Shown here piece after piece: positions 51,375-60,582 of a DNA stretch of 64,000 nt; position 1 is the first letter of the stretch; every line of letters starts with the position of its first letter. Position numbers and translations under genes: made by a program. The notes beneath the pieces were generated by a model, which saw only the letters and a list, made by a program, of their open reading frames with translations, searched no databases and was not told the origin of the DNA. Source of the stretch: JBPOFY01 sp051252415 (GTDB lineage: Bacteria; Verrucomicrobiota; Verrucomicrobiia; Opitutales; Coraliomargaritaceae); contig JBPOGA010000006.1 in the NCBI GenBank assembly GCA_051252415.1, positions 1 to 64,000 on the forward strand, written 5' to 3'.

Positions 51375-52672
51375 TGCTCTGGATTGTTTCTATTTTTTTC
51401 TTCGCAACTACGATCTGGTTGCTTCTACGTATTCGTCGAACCCGTCAGTTGATTGCTGAGCTTGAGGACTCGGTGAAAGCACGCAGATGCTTGCTTTCAG
51501 AGGCATCAGATTCGGATCTCCGACAACATGGGGTGAAAGCGCTAATCGATGAGACGAATGCTTTTATCGAAAGTTCTCAGAAGTCTGAATCTGAGAGTAC
51601 CGGTTACTCAAAGCAAATCGCTGCGATGCTAGAGGCAATTAAGGAAGTAGTCGTTATCTTTGATGATTCCCGGATCGTAGAGTTTTCAAATAAAGCCGCA
51701 GAGCAATTGTTCCATAATGGTATGTCAATGAGGGGCTTGCGCGTAGATTCGGTAATTCGATCTGTGGATCTCCTCGATTTCCTGGAAGCGAAAACCGTAG
51801 AGTCTCCATCTAGTGATAATCATGTTAGTATTATCCAAAAGGGGCAAACGTTGTGGTTCGAAGCAATATGTTCGAATGTCAGTGGTATTAAGGACGTGAA
51901 AAAAATGTCCTCCTTATTAGTGCTACACGATATCACACGCTTAAAAACACTCGAAGTGATGCGACGCGACTTTGTAGCTAATGTCTCGCATGAGCTCCGA
52001 ACTCCTTTAACGATAATTAAAGGTTTTGCTGAGACTCTGGTGGAAGACCATATGGACATGTCTACAGAGTCACGTGAGCGCTTCTTAGAGAAAATATTAA
52101 CCAATTCGGAACGATTACATGTGCTTGTTGAAGACTTGCTTACTATTTCACGGCTTGAATCTATGGCGGATGAAAATGATGCAGTTGTACAGCCCCTTAA
52201 GCCTCTCTTTGAAAGTATTGTAGAAGACTACGAGGCGCGACTACAGGACGGGCAATCTATTGTGATTGATGTAGACTCGGAGCTACAACCATTGCGATTT
52301 GATCGTTTTCGAATTCATCAAGTACTTGATAATCTGGTTGTGAATGCCTTTCGCTATGCAACAGGCTTTAGCCAAATTACTTTAGGTGCGAAATACGATG
52401 CGGATACAGAAGAAGTCGTCTGCACAGTGATGGATGATGGCCCAGGTATTCCAGAGGAAGATTTACCGCACCTGTTTGAGCGTTTTTACCGTGTAGATAA
52501 AGGGCGCTCAGTAGAGCGGGGCGGCACGGGTCTCGGATTGAGTATAGTGAAACACATTATTCAGCTCCACGGTGGCAGCGTTTCTGCGGATAGTAGAGTA
52601 GGGGAGTGGACTAAGATCAGGTTCACTCTGCCATGTCCAACAAAGCCAGCGATGGATACATCTGACAATTGA
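51374..52672 (+). CDS. phoR: PhoR-like sensor histidine kinase
   Basis: A 432-aa kinase. A single N-terminal membrane helix (WIVSIFFFATTIWLLLRI) leads to a cytoplasmic linker. A PAS domain follows at ~82-185 (MLEAIKEVVVIFDDSRIVEF), then HisKA with phospho-acceptor His206 (FVANVSHELRTPLTIIKGFA), and HATPase_c with N, G1 and G2 boxes (VLDNLVVNAFRYA, MDDGPGIPEEDLPHLFERFY, GGTGLGLSIVKHII). There is no periplasmic sensor domain, as in PhoR of E. coli, whose input comes from the phosphate transporter. ATG overlaps the phoB-like stop, so the pair is co-translated. Confidence 0.87.
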   Translation: MLWIVSIFFFATTIWLLLRIRRTRQLIAELEDSVKARRCLLSEASDSDLRQHGVKALIDETNAFIESSQKSESESTGYSKQIAAMLEAIKEVVVIFDDSRIVEFSNKAAEQLFHNGMSMRGLRVDSVIRSVDLLDFLEAKTVESPSSDNHVSIIQKGQTLWFEAICSNVSGIKDVKKMSSLLVLHDITRLKTLEVMRRDFVANVSHELRTPLTIIKGFAETLVEDHMDMSTESRERFLEKILTNSERLHVLVEDLLTISRLESMADENDAVVQPLKPLFESIVEDYEARLQDGQSIVIDVDSELQPLRFDRFRIHQVLDNLVVNAFRYATGFSQITLGAKYDADTEEVVCTVMDDGPGIPEEDLPHLFERFYRVDKGRSVERGGTGLGLSIVKHIIQLHGGSVSADSRVGEWTKIRFTLPCPTKPAMDTSDN

Positions 52673-52723
52673 GGATGCTATGGGTCTTGACCCAATAATA
52701 GTCGGCAATGCATAACAGCGATT

Positions 52724-53320
52724 ATGGAAATATCTGAAGCACATGCCCGAGAGCTCAAGAAGCAGGCCGCACGAAAGCAACAACTACGTGAGCAGGTCGA
52801 TGCTGAACTAGGTGGCGTAGAACGCATACTTTTCGAGGCCGGCTGTGGGCACGGGCATTGGCTTGCGGATTACTCAAGAGAAAATCCTGAGCTCACCTGC
52901 GTGGGCATCGATTTGATTACGTGGCGTATTCGAAAAGGCCTAGATAAACGAGAAAAGCGCGGGTTGAAAAACCTGCACTTCTTTAAGGCTGAGCTTGGCG
53001 AATTTTTAGAGGTTCTTCCCGATTCTGTTCGCTTCGACCGCACAGTATTGTTGTTTCCAGACCCGTGGCCAAAGGCCAAGCATCATCGCCGACGTATGGT
53101 GCAGACCGCATTTCTTGATGAGGTGGCAAAGCGAACAGACGTAGGTGGCACTTTTTGCTTCCGCTCCGATGATCGACCATACTTCGACTGGACCATTGAG
53201 CACTTAGAAGACCACCTTAATTGGGAAATCGATGCCTCAATCAACTGGCCCTATGAGAGTGAAACTTATTTTCAGAGTCTGATGGATGGATATCACTCAG
53301 TGGTTGCACGCCGTGTGTAA
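52724..53320 (+). CDS. trmB: tRNA (guanine(46)-N7)-methyltransferase
   Basis: SAM-dependent enzyme that forms m7G46 in the tRNA variable loop. The 198-aa product has the SAM motif ILFEAGCGHGHWLADYS (~34-50), VGIDLITWRIRKG, and the family signature LLFPDPWPKAKHHRRRMVQ (~102-120). The C-terminal TYFQSLMDGYHSVVARRV also fits. It lacks the longer N-terminus of E. coli TrmB but is complete. It lies 51 bases after the phoR-like gene, with a palindrome TGGGTC-TT-GACCCA at 52681-52694 in the gap. Confidence 0.92.
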   Translation: MEISEAHARELKKQAARKQQLREQVDAELGGVERILFEAGCGHGHWLADYSRENPELTCVGIDLITWRIRKGLDKREKRGLKNLHFFKAELGEFLEVLPDSVRFDRTVLLFPDPWPKAKHHRRRMVQTAFLDEVAKRTDVGGTFCFRSDDRPYFDWTIEHLEDHLNWEIDASINWPYESETYFQSLMDGYHSVVARRV

Positions 53321-53347
53321 TGCTGACGTCGTATGAGACTCACCTCT

Positions 53348-53575
53348 TTAAGCGATATCTAACCAGACGATTAGAACTACCTGAGCGATCAAAGAGACTA
53401 TCAGTAGGCCATAAACTAGCATCATGAACGTGTCGGTGGCAAATTTTCGTTCTCCGGTAGCTTTGCCTGGCGCTTGCTTAGGATTATTCGGCGGACCTCC
53501 TTGTATGATAGTTGAATCCCCTCTACGCTCTCTTAGGTGTGCGATACGGTCCGTTAAGTTGGTTGTTTCAGCCAT
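53348..53575 (-). CDS. Small single-helix membrane protein
   Basis: A 75-aa product from ATG 53575 (MAETTNLTDRIAHLRERRGD); a longer in-frame start at 53605 is less likely. After a basic, Pro/Gly-rich soluble part comes one C-terminal membrane helix (TFMMLVYGLLIVSLIAQVVLIVWLDIA). It lies on the opposite strand immediately upstream of the ATP synthase operon, where atpI is often found. It is too short, has one helix, and points the wrong way to be called AtpI. No function assigned. Confidence 0.6.
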   Translation of the reverse strand: MAETTNLTDRIAHLRERRGDSTIIQGGPPNNPKQAPGKATGERKFATDTFMMLVYGLLIVSLIAQVVLIVWLDIA

Positions 53576-53686
53576 TATAGGATAAGTTCTAGCGGGATTA
53601 ACCACGTTTGTTGTTTAGCACAATATGTGGTATGATTGATGATGTGTATAAGTGTAGCTAATGTTGGGTCGTAAAAGTCAAATCTA

Positions 53687-53721
53687 GTGTTGACGCACTA
53701 TGTTACGGACGACATCAACAC
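53687..53721 (+). promoter_or_regulatory. Inverted repeat in the atp operon leader
   Basis: GTGTTGACG at 53687-53695 pairs with CATCAACAC at 53713-53721 (one G-T pair). The left arm contains TTGACG, a plausible -35. It lies ~50 bases before the atpB start in the only long leader of the operon. It could be an operator or a leader hairpin. Confidence 0.35.
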
Positions 53722-53772
53722 CCCCTTCCATGTGTGTCAATCACACCCTAAGAACACTTTCTGAAGTTCCTC

Positions 53773-54609
53773 GTGAACAAACTATTACCAACAGTTTTAC
53801 TTCTTGCCGGCTCCGCAACTGCATTGAATGCGGCGGATGGTGTGAGTCCATCTCCCTATACTCTGACTGAGATTTTCGGCCTTCCGGTTACGAATTCCAT
53901 TCTGACGACATGGGTAATTTCGATCCTATTTATTGTAGTGATTCGTCTTTCAGTAGGTACGCCGAAATTGATCCCTGGCAAAGGGCAAGCGGTGATTGAG
54001 AATCTGATTGATGGCTTGCGCGACTTGTTACTACCAATCGTGGGTAAGAAGGCATTCCCATTAGCTTTCCCTCTACTAATTGGCTTGTTCCTCTTCATCA
54101 TGATTCATAACTGGAGCGGTTTGGTTCCAGGTGTGGGTGTTTTCGGACACGTTGAGCATGGTCACCTTACTTATTGGATGCGTCCTGCGAGTGCTGACTT
54201 GAATGCTACCTTTGGTATGGCACTGGTTTCGATGGCCGCTTGGTTGTTCATCAGTCTTAAAGTTGCTGGTCCGAAGTTCTTCGTCTGGGAGCTCTTTGGT
54301 AATAAGGCAGACAAAAAAGAAACACCGAAGCCGATCTACTTATTATTAGCACCGATCTTCCTAATGGTGGGTGTGATCGAAATCGTTTCAATCGCCTTCC
54401 GTCCTGTTTCACTTTCTTTCCGTTTGTTCGGTAACGTCTTCGGTGGTGAAAACCTTTTGACCAGCATGACTGGTATGGCGCCATACATCGTTCCGATTCC
54501 TTTCTATTTCTACGAAGTGCTCGTCGGTGTCGTTCAAGCACTCATCTTTACACTCCTCGTTGCGATTTACATCGGCTTGATGACAAACCACGACGAAGAA
54601 GCTCACTAA
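53773..54609 (+). CDS. atpB: F1Fo ATP synthase subunit a
   Basis: Membrane subunit forming the proton half-channels against the c-ring. The 278-aa product starts at GTG 53773. Residues 1-20 read like a cleavable signal peptide (LLPTVLLLAGSATALNA) before the first true helix, which is unusual for subunit a. The essential arginine is Arg217 in SLSFRLFGNVFGGE. The last two helices (VLVGVVQALIFTLLVAIYIG) are typical, and the C-terminus is short and acidic. First gene of atpBEFHAGDC; atpI is not present upstream on this strand. Confidence 0.96.
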   Translation: MNKLLPTVLLLAGSATALNAADGVSPSPYTLTEIFGLPVTNSILTTWVISILFIVVIRLSVGTPKLIPGKGQAVIENLIDGLRDLLLPIVGKKAFPLAFPLLIGLFLFIMIHNWSGLVPGVGVFGHVEHGHLTYWMRPASADLNATFGMALVSMAAWLFISLKVAGPKFFVWELFGNKADKKETPKPIYLLLAPIFLMVGVIEIVSIAFRPVSLSFRLFGNVFGGENLLTSMTGMAPYIVPIPFYFYEVLVGVVQALIFTLLVAIYIGLMTNHDEEAH

Positions 54610-54695
54610 TCATTTATACAACTTTCCGTGTTCGGGACCATGTAGCAAGTCGTGGACGACACAGAAACCAACTAAACAACCAATACAAAAATAAT

Positions 54696-54905
54696 ATGTT
54701 CGATCTAATTCTAGCAGCAGTTGAAGGTAAAATTCACGTAGCAGCGGCAACTCTTGGAGTTCCTCTCGGCATTGGCCTTATCGGGTTCAAAGCTTGTGAG
54801 GCAGTAGGCCGTAACCCAGAAGCAGCCACTAAGGTGCTTGTTCAGTCGATTATCGCTATGGCTTTCGCCGAAGCGATCGTCTTCTTCGCAATCTTCCTTG
54901 TCTAG
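54696..54905 (+). CDS. atpE: F1Fo ATP synthase subunit c
   Basis: A 69-aa hairpin of two membrane helices that oligomerises into the rotor ring. The ion-binding carboxylate is Glu59 in IIAMAFAEAIVFFAIFLV. The polar loop is GRNPEA (39-44, after KACEAV). The residues around Glu59 (Ala before and after, no Ser/Thr next to it) do not match the sodium-binding signature, so a proton ring is inferred. Helix 1 has fewer glycines than most c subunits. A strong hairpin follows the stop. Confidence 0.96.
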   Translation: MFDLILAAVEGKIHVAAATLGVPLGIGLIGFKACEAVGRNPEAATKVLVQSIIAMAFAEAIVFFAIFLV

Positions 54906-54924
54906 CCTGGAAAATTAAGTCTTT

Positions 54925-54950
54925 GCCGGCGGCCCCTCTGGGTCGTCGGC
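54925..54950 (+). terminator. Strong hairpin between atpE and atpF (attenuator-like, no T-run)
   Basis: GCCGGCGGCCC at 54925-54935, loop CTCT, then GGGTCGTCGGC at 54940-54950 form an 11-pair stem with two G-T pairs. No clean T-run follows, so it is more likely an mRNA-stabilising or partial termination signal than a full terminator. Confidence 0.55.
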
Positions 54951-54981
54951 ACTTTCTTCTCTCACTTTTTACCTTTTCTAT

Positions 54982-55614
54982 ATGAAGGCCATTTTCATCA
55001 CACTGCTTTTTGCACTTTCACTACCACTCGGTCTCGTCGCCGCTGACACTTCGCACGACGATGCAATCAGTGCAGTTGCTGACGCGGGTGCTCACGCTGA
55101 AGAAAGTAAGCTTACTATGATCACCGATAAGTTCGGTGTATCACTTCCGACGCTTATTGCTCAGATGGTTAATTTCTGTCTCGTCGCATTTGTTCTCTAT
55201 AAGCTGGCCGTTAAGCCAATCGCTGCGACGCTCGACGAACGCCAACAAAAGATCGCCGACGGTCTTCAGTATGCTGAAGAAATGAAAGCGCAACTCGCCG
55301 CTGCTGAGCGTGAGCGTGCTGAAAAGATCAAAGAAGCTGCAATCGATGCTCAAAAGATCCTCACTGAATCACGCGAGCAATCAAAGGAGATGATCGAGCA
55401 AAAGACTCAAGAAGCCTCAGCCCAAGCTGAAGCGATCATTCGCAAAGCAAGCGAAGTTACTGAGCAAGAACGCAAAAAGATGCTTTCCGACGTTCGTCAA
55501 GAAGTGGCACGTTTGGTTGTTGCTACATCTTCCAAGGTTCTGTCTCGCGACCTTTCCGATGCTGAGAAGGCAACCTTCTCCGAGTCGGCTGCCAAAGAAT
55601 TGGCGAGTAACTAA
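54982..55614 (+). CDS. atpF: F1Fo ATP synthase subunit b
   Basis: Peripheral stalk subunit. The 210-aa product is longer than the usual ~160. It starts with a signal-peptide-like stretch (MKAIFITLLFALSLPLGLVA) and a ~35-residue acidic His-containing linker. The canonical membrane helix comes only after that (LPTLIAQMVNFCLVAFVLYK), followed by VKPIAATLDERQQKIADGL and a long Ala/Glu/Lys coiled coil. The C-terminus, SKVLSRDLSDAEKATF, contacts delta. The extra N-terminus parallels that of subunit a. Confidence 0.93.
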   Translation: MKAIFITLLFALSLPLGLVAADTSHDDAISAVADAGAHAEESKLTMITDKFGVSLPTLIAQMVNFCLVAFVLYKLAVKPIAATLDERQQKIADGLQYAEEMKAQLAAAERERAEKIKEAAIDAQKILTESREQSKEMIEQKTQEASAQAEAIIRKASEVTEQERKKMLSDVRQEVARLVVATSSKVLSRDLSDAEKATFSESAAKELASN

Positions 55615-55633
55615 GCCCTAGAATTTAAATCAG

Positions 55634-56032
55634 ATGAAACGCGATAAAAAGATCACCCAGTTAGCGAAGAAGCTCGTCGAGCTTTCTAAGGACGACAGTG
55701 GTGCCGTGACGGAAGCTAAAGTCGGCGAAGTGCTCGCTGGTCTCAAAGAAGTCCAACACCGCCATCATCTGACTGTGCTCAAGTCTTACCTCGGTTACCT
55801 TCGCCGCGAAGTGGCACTTCAAACTGCAATGGTCGCCACACCAGCTGCTTTGAGTGACGCCGCGCTGAAAGAAATCGAAGCGAACTACACTAAACTTTAC
55901 GGCCGCCCAATAACAGCGGTCATTACTCAAGATACTTCTCTAATTGCTGGTGTGCGTGTGCGCGTCGGCGACGATGTGTATGATGCGTCCGTATCAGGTC
56001 GCCTCCAACGCCTCGCCGAAAACGTCCATTAA
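55634..56032 (+). CDS. atpH: F1Fo ATP synthase subunit delta, short form
   Basis: Connects F1 to the b stalk. The product is only 132 aa against ~175-180 for most. The C-terminal domain is intact: LKEIEANYTKLYGRPITAVI, then LIAGVRVRVGDDVYDASVSG and RLQRLAE. The N-terminal six-helix bundle, normally ~105 residues and the part that binds alpha, is represented by at most ~70 residues (ITQLAKKLVELSKDDSG). ATG 55634 is 19 bases after atpF, with no room for a longer start. It is a genuine reduced delta, not a frameshift as far as can be seen. Confidence 0.85.
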   Translation: MKRDKKITQLAKKLVELSKDDSGAVTEAKVGEVLAGLKEVQHRHHLTVLKSYLGYLRREVALQTAMVATPAALSDAALKEIEANYTKLYGRPITAVITQDTSLIAGVRVRVGDDVYDASVSGRLQRLAENVH

Positions 56033-56079
56033 TCGGACACACCTTCTAACACCTTTCTACTAACTTCTCTCTTCTTAAA

Positions 56080-57624
<1,545 letters not shown>

Positions 57625-57669
57625 TTGCTAGATTCTTAATTCGTAATTTTTAATTCGTAATTTCTAAAA

Positions 57670-58566
57670 ATGGCTAATCTTCGCGACATCCGCCGCCGCA
57701 TTAAGTCGGTTAAAAATACCCGGCAGATCACGCGCGCGATGCAGCTGGTTTCATCCTCTAAGATGAAGCGAGCTCAGGACGCCGCTGTAGCGGGCCGTCC
57801 ATACGCGCTGCTCCTTGCCGACTTGCTTGATACAGTCGGTGAAAAGCTCGATCTGTCTGGTGCTACGATTTCGCATCCCTTCTTTGAGAAGCGCGAAGTC
57901 AAAACACGCGGCATTCTGATTCTCTCCACTGACAAGGGCCTCTGTGGCGCACTCAACACCAATCTTTTCCGTAAGATTATTGAAGAGGTCAAAGGCGATG
58001 CAAAATTCGTTACTGTTGGTCGCAAGGCGACTCAGTTCATCTCTCGCTCCAAGCGTGACTTGATAGCGGACTTCACCGTTTCTGACAAAGCCTCTTTCTC
58101 CGAGCTTCGCCCAATGCTGAAGCTTTTGATCGATGCCTACAAGAAGGGCGAAGTCGATACGATCGAAATTGCATACCCGAGCTTCGTGAACGTTCTCGTT
58201 CAAGAGCCAGTGATTCAGTCACTTCTACCAATCGTTGATTTGCGTGAAGTTCTGGATCAGCTCAAAAAGCGTGTCTCCGATCTACCATCACTTGAAGCAC
58301 GTAGCGACTCACGCGAAATGGTTTTCGAACCATCTGCTGAGGTCGTTCTTGATGCACTACCTGAACTTTACGTTAAGGTCATCATCCACCAACTCCTTCT
58401 CGAAAGCCGCGCCGCAGAATACAGTGCACGTATGGTCGCGATGAAGGCTGCTACAGATAATGCGTCGACACTCGTTGACGACCTCACACTCGACTACAAC
58501 AAGGCTCGCCAAGCTGCGATTACTCAAGAAATCCTCGAGATCGCTGCCTCCGCTGCCACCCAATAA
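57670..58566 (+). CDS. atpG: F1Fo ATP synthase subunit gamma
   Basis: Rotor shaft of F1. The 298-aa product starts with MANLRDIRRRIKSVKNTRQI and TRAMQLVSSSKMKRAQ, the universally conserved N-terminal helix, and ends with MKAATDNASTLVDDLTLDYN and RQAAITQEILEIAASA, the C-terminal helix that together with it forms the coiled-coil axle. The central Rossmann-like part contains LSTDKGLCGALNTNLFRKI. Length is normal. Lies between atpA and atpD as usual. Confidence 0.97.
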   Translation: MANLRDIRRRIKSVKNTRQITRAMQLVSSSKMKRAQDAAVAGRPYALLLADLLDTVGEKLDLSGATISHPFFEKREVKTRGILILSTDKGLCGALNTNLFRKIIEEVKGDAKFVTVGRKATQFISRSKRDLIADFTVSDKASFSELRPMLKLLIDAYKKGEVDTIEIAYPSFVNVLVQEPVIQSLLPIVDLREVLDQLKKRVSDLPSLEARSDSREMVFEPSAEVVLDALPELYVKVIIHQLLLESRAAEYSARMVAMKAATDNASTLVDDLTLDYNKARQAAITQEILEIAASAATQ

Positions 58567-58609
58567 TACTCTGAATCCTGTATTCTGAATACTGAATCCT
58601 TTTATAACC

Positions 58610-60031
58610 ATGAGCAAAAACGGTAAAATCGTCCAAGTCATCGGCGCCGTCGTCGACGCCGCCTTCCCACTAGATAGCGTGCCCGAAATTTACGACGCCA
58701 TCACAATCGCCTATAACATCGGCGGCACTGAAAAGAGCCTCACACTTGAAGTGCAACAGCACCTCGGTCAAGGTCTAGTCCGCGCGGTTGCGATGACATC
58801 AACTGACGGCCTTGTCCGCGGCATGGATGTCGTCGGCACAGGTGCTCCAATCTCTGTTCCAGTCGGCGAAGCCGTTCTCGGACGTATCTTTAACGTGACT
58901 GGTGACACCGTGGATGAAAAAGGCCCCGTCGCAACCGACGAGCGTCGTGCGATCCACCGTCAGCCACCAGCGCTTATCGACCAAGCAACTGAAGCCGAGA
59001 TCCTCGAGACCGGTATTAAGGTGATCGACCTTATCTGCCCCTTCACTAAGGGTGGTAAAGTTGGCGCGTTCGGTGGTGCGGGTGTTGGTAAGACCGTTGT
59101 CATCATGGAGCTTATTAACAACATTGCGAAGGCACACGGTGGTTACTCTGTGTTCGCGGGTGTTGGTGAGCGTTCTCGTGAAGGTAATGACCTTTACCAC
59201 GAAATGTCTGATGCAGGCGTTATCGACCAAAACGATATCAGTAAGTCCAAAGTGGCTCTGGTTTACGGTCAAATGAACGAGCCCCCTGGTGCTCGTATGC
59301 GTGTTGCGCTTTCCGGTCTGACAATGGCTGAATACTTCCGTGACGAAAAGAACCAAGACGTTCTACTCTTCGTGGATAACATCTTCCGTTTCTCTCAAGC
59401 TGGTGCCGAGGTGTCCGCGCTTCTAGGTCGTTCACCATCTGCGGTGGGTTACCAACCAACTCTTTCCCAAGAAATGGGTAACCTGCAGGAGCGTATTACC
59501 TCCACGAAGAAGGGTTCCATTACCTCTTTCCAAGCGGTTTACGTTCCAGCCGATGACTTGACTGACCCTGCGCCAGCCAACACCTTCGCTCACCTTGACT
59601 CCACTATCGTTCTTGAGCGTTCGATCGCTGAGCTCGGCATCTACCCTGCGGTGGATCCTCTCGCTTCGATCTCCAACGCACTCGACCCAGCGATCGTTGG
59701 CGAAGAGCACTACAAGTGCGCTCGCGGAGTTCAAAACGTGCTTCAACGCTACAAGGATCTACAAGACATCATCGCGATTCTTGGTCTCGACGAGCTATCT
59801 CCAGAAGATAAGCAAACCGTCTACCGTGCACGTAAGGTTCAAAAGTTCCTTTCACAGCCATTCCACGTTGCGGAAATCTTCACTGGCACACCTGGTGAAT
59901 ACGTTTCCACAGCCGACACCATCAAGGGTTTCCAAATGATCCTTAAGGGTGAGTGTGATGACCTAGCCGAGAACGACCTCTACATGAAGGGCGGAATCGA
60001 AATGGCCATCGAAGCTAACAAGAAGGGCTAA
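58610..60031 (+). CDS. atpD: F1Fo ATP synthase subunit beta
   Basis: Catalytic subunit of F1. The 473-aa product has P-loop GGAGVGKT (155-162), the catalytic-glutamate segment VGERSREGNDLY, the DELSEED-equivalent GLDELSPEDKQTVYRARK, and ALLGRSPSAVGYQPTLSQEM. The C-terminus MKGGIEMAIEANKKG is complete. It follows atpG by 43 bases and precedes atpC by five. Confidence 0.98.
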   Translation: MSKNGKIVQVIGAVVDAAFPLDSVPEIYDAITIAYNIGGTEKSLTLEVQQHLGQGLVRAVAMTSTDGLVRGMDVVGTGAPISVPVGEAVLGRIFNVTGDTVDEKGPVATDERRAIHRQPPALIDQATEAEILETGIKVIDLICPFTKGGKVGAFGGAGVGKTVVIMELINNIAKAHGGYSVFAGVGERSREGNDLYHEMSDAGVIDQNDISKSKVALVYGQMNEPPGARMRVALSGLTMAEYFRDEKNQDVLLFVDNIFRFSQAGAEVSALLGRSPSAVGYQPTLSQEMGNLQERITSTKKGSITSFQAVYVPADDLTDPAPANTFAHLDSTIVLERSIAELGIYPAVDPLASISNALDPAIVGEEHYKCARGVQNVLQRYKDLQDIIAILGLDELSPEDKQTVYRARKVQKFLSQPFHVAEIFTGTPGEYVSTADTIKGFQMILKGECDDLAENDLYMKGGIEMAIEANKKG

Positions 60032-60036
60032 TCCGG

Positions 60037-60450
60037 ATGTCCGTTACACTCGAAATTATTACGCCTGACGAAAAGGTTCTCTCCGTGGAAGCTGATCAGG
60101 TCGTATTACCGACCGAGTCGGGCGAAGCAGGTATCTTGACCGGCCACATTCCTTTGGTTACCAAAGTCGTCGCAGGCGAGTTAAAGGTAATCAAAGGCGG
60201 AGAAACTGATTTCATCGCAGTGGACCATGGCTTTGCTAAGGTGCTCGGCAACACGATCTCTGTACTCACTGAAGCTGCAGTCGACGTCAAAGACATCGAC
60301 CTCGGTGAAGTTGAATCTGCACAAGCTCGCGCCGAAGAAGCACTTCGTGTCGCCGAAGCAGAAGGCAACGATCCAGCCGAAATCGACCGCTTGCAATCAA
60401 GTGTCAAATACATGATCGCACAGAAGTTGGCCAAAGGCCGTCGCAGGTAG
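60037..60450 (+). CDS. atpC: F1Fo ATP synthase subunit epsilon
   Basis: Rotor subunit that joins gamma to the c-ring and can inhibit ATP hydrolysis. The 137-aa product has the N-terminal beta sandwich (LEIITPDEKVLSVEADQVVL, PTESGEAGILTGHIPLVTK) and the C-terminal two-helix part (ESAQARAEEALRVAEAEG). Last gene of the operon; a strong terminator begins 48 bases after its stop. Confidence 0.95.
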   Translation: MSVTLEIITPDEKVLSVEADQVVLPTESGEAGILTGHIPLVTKVVAGELKVIKGGETDFIAVDHGFAKVLGNTISVLTEAAVDVKDIDLGEVESAQARAEEALRVAEAEGNDPAEIDRLQSSVKYMIAQKLAKGRRR

Positions 60451-60497
60451 CGGCGCACGTCCCTGTGCGCCACCTATCTGGCGAACAACAAGTTTCC

Positions 60498-60530
60498 AAA
60501 ACGCGTCTCTCAAAAGGAGACGCGTTTTTT
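60498..60530 (+). terminator. Rho-independent terminator of the atp operon
   Basis: AAAACGCGTCTC at 60498-60509 and GAGACGCGTTTT at 60517-60528 pair perfectly over 12 bases with a 7-base loop, followed by T. Almost the same sequence recurs at 62099-62131. Confidence 0.95.
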
Positions 60531-60582
60531 GTGCTCATTACTATAGCCTCGCGTTCTTATAATTGAATGAGAACTTTAAGCT

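Noticed and set aside
52681..52694. TGGGTC-TT-GACCCA before trmB as terminator or riboswitch
   Set aside because: The two-base centre cannot form a hairpin loop and no T-run follows; kept only as a possible operator.
54696..54905. Sodium-translocating c-ring
   Set aside because: The residues flanking Glu59 lack the Ser/Thr and Gln pattern of sodium-binding c subunits.
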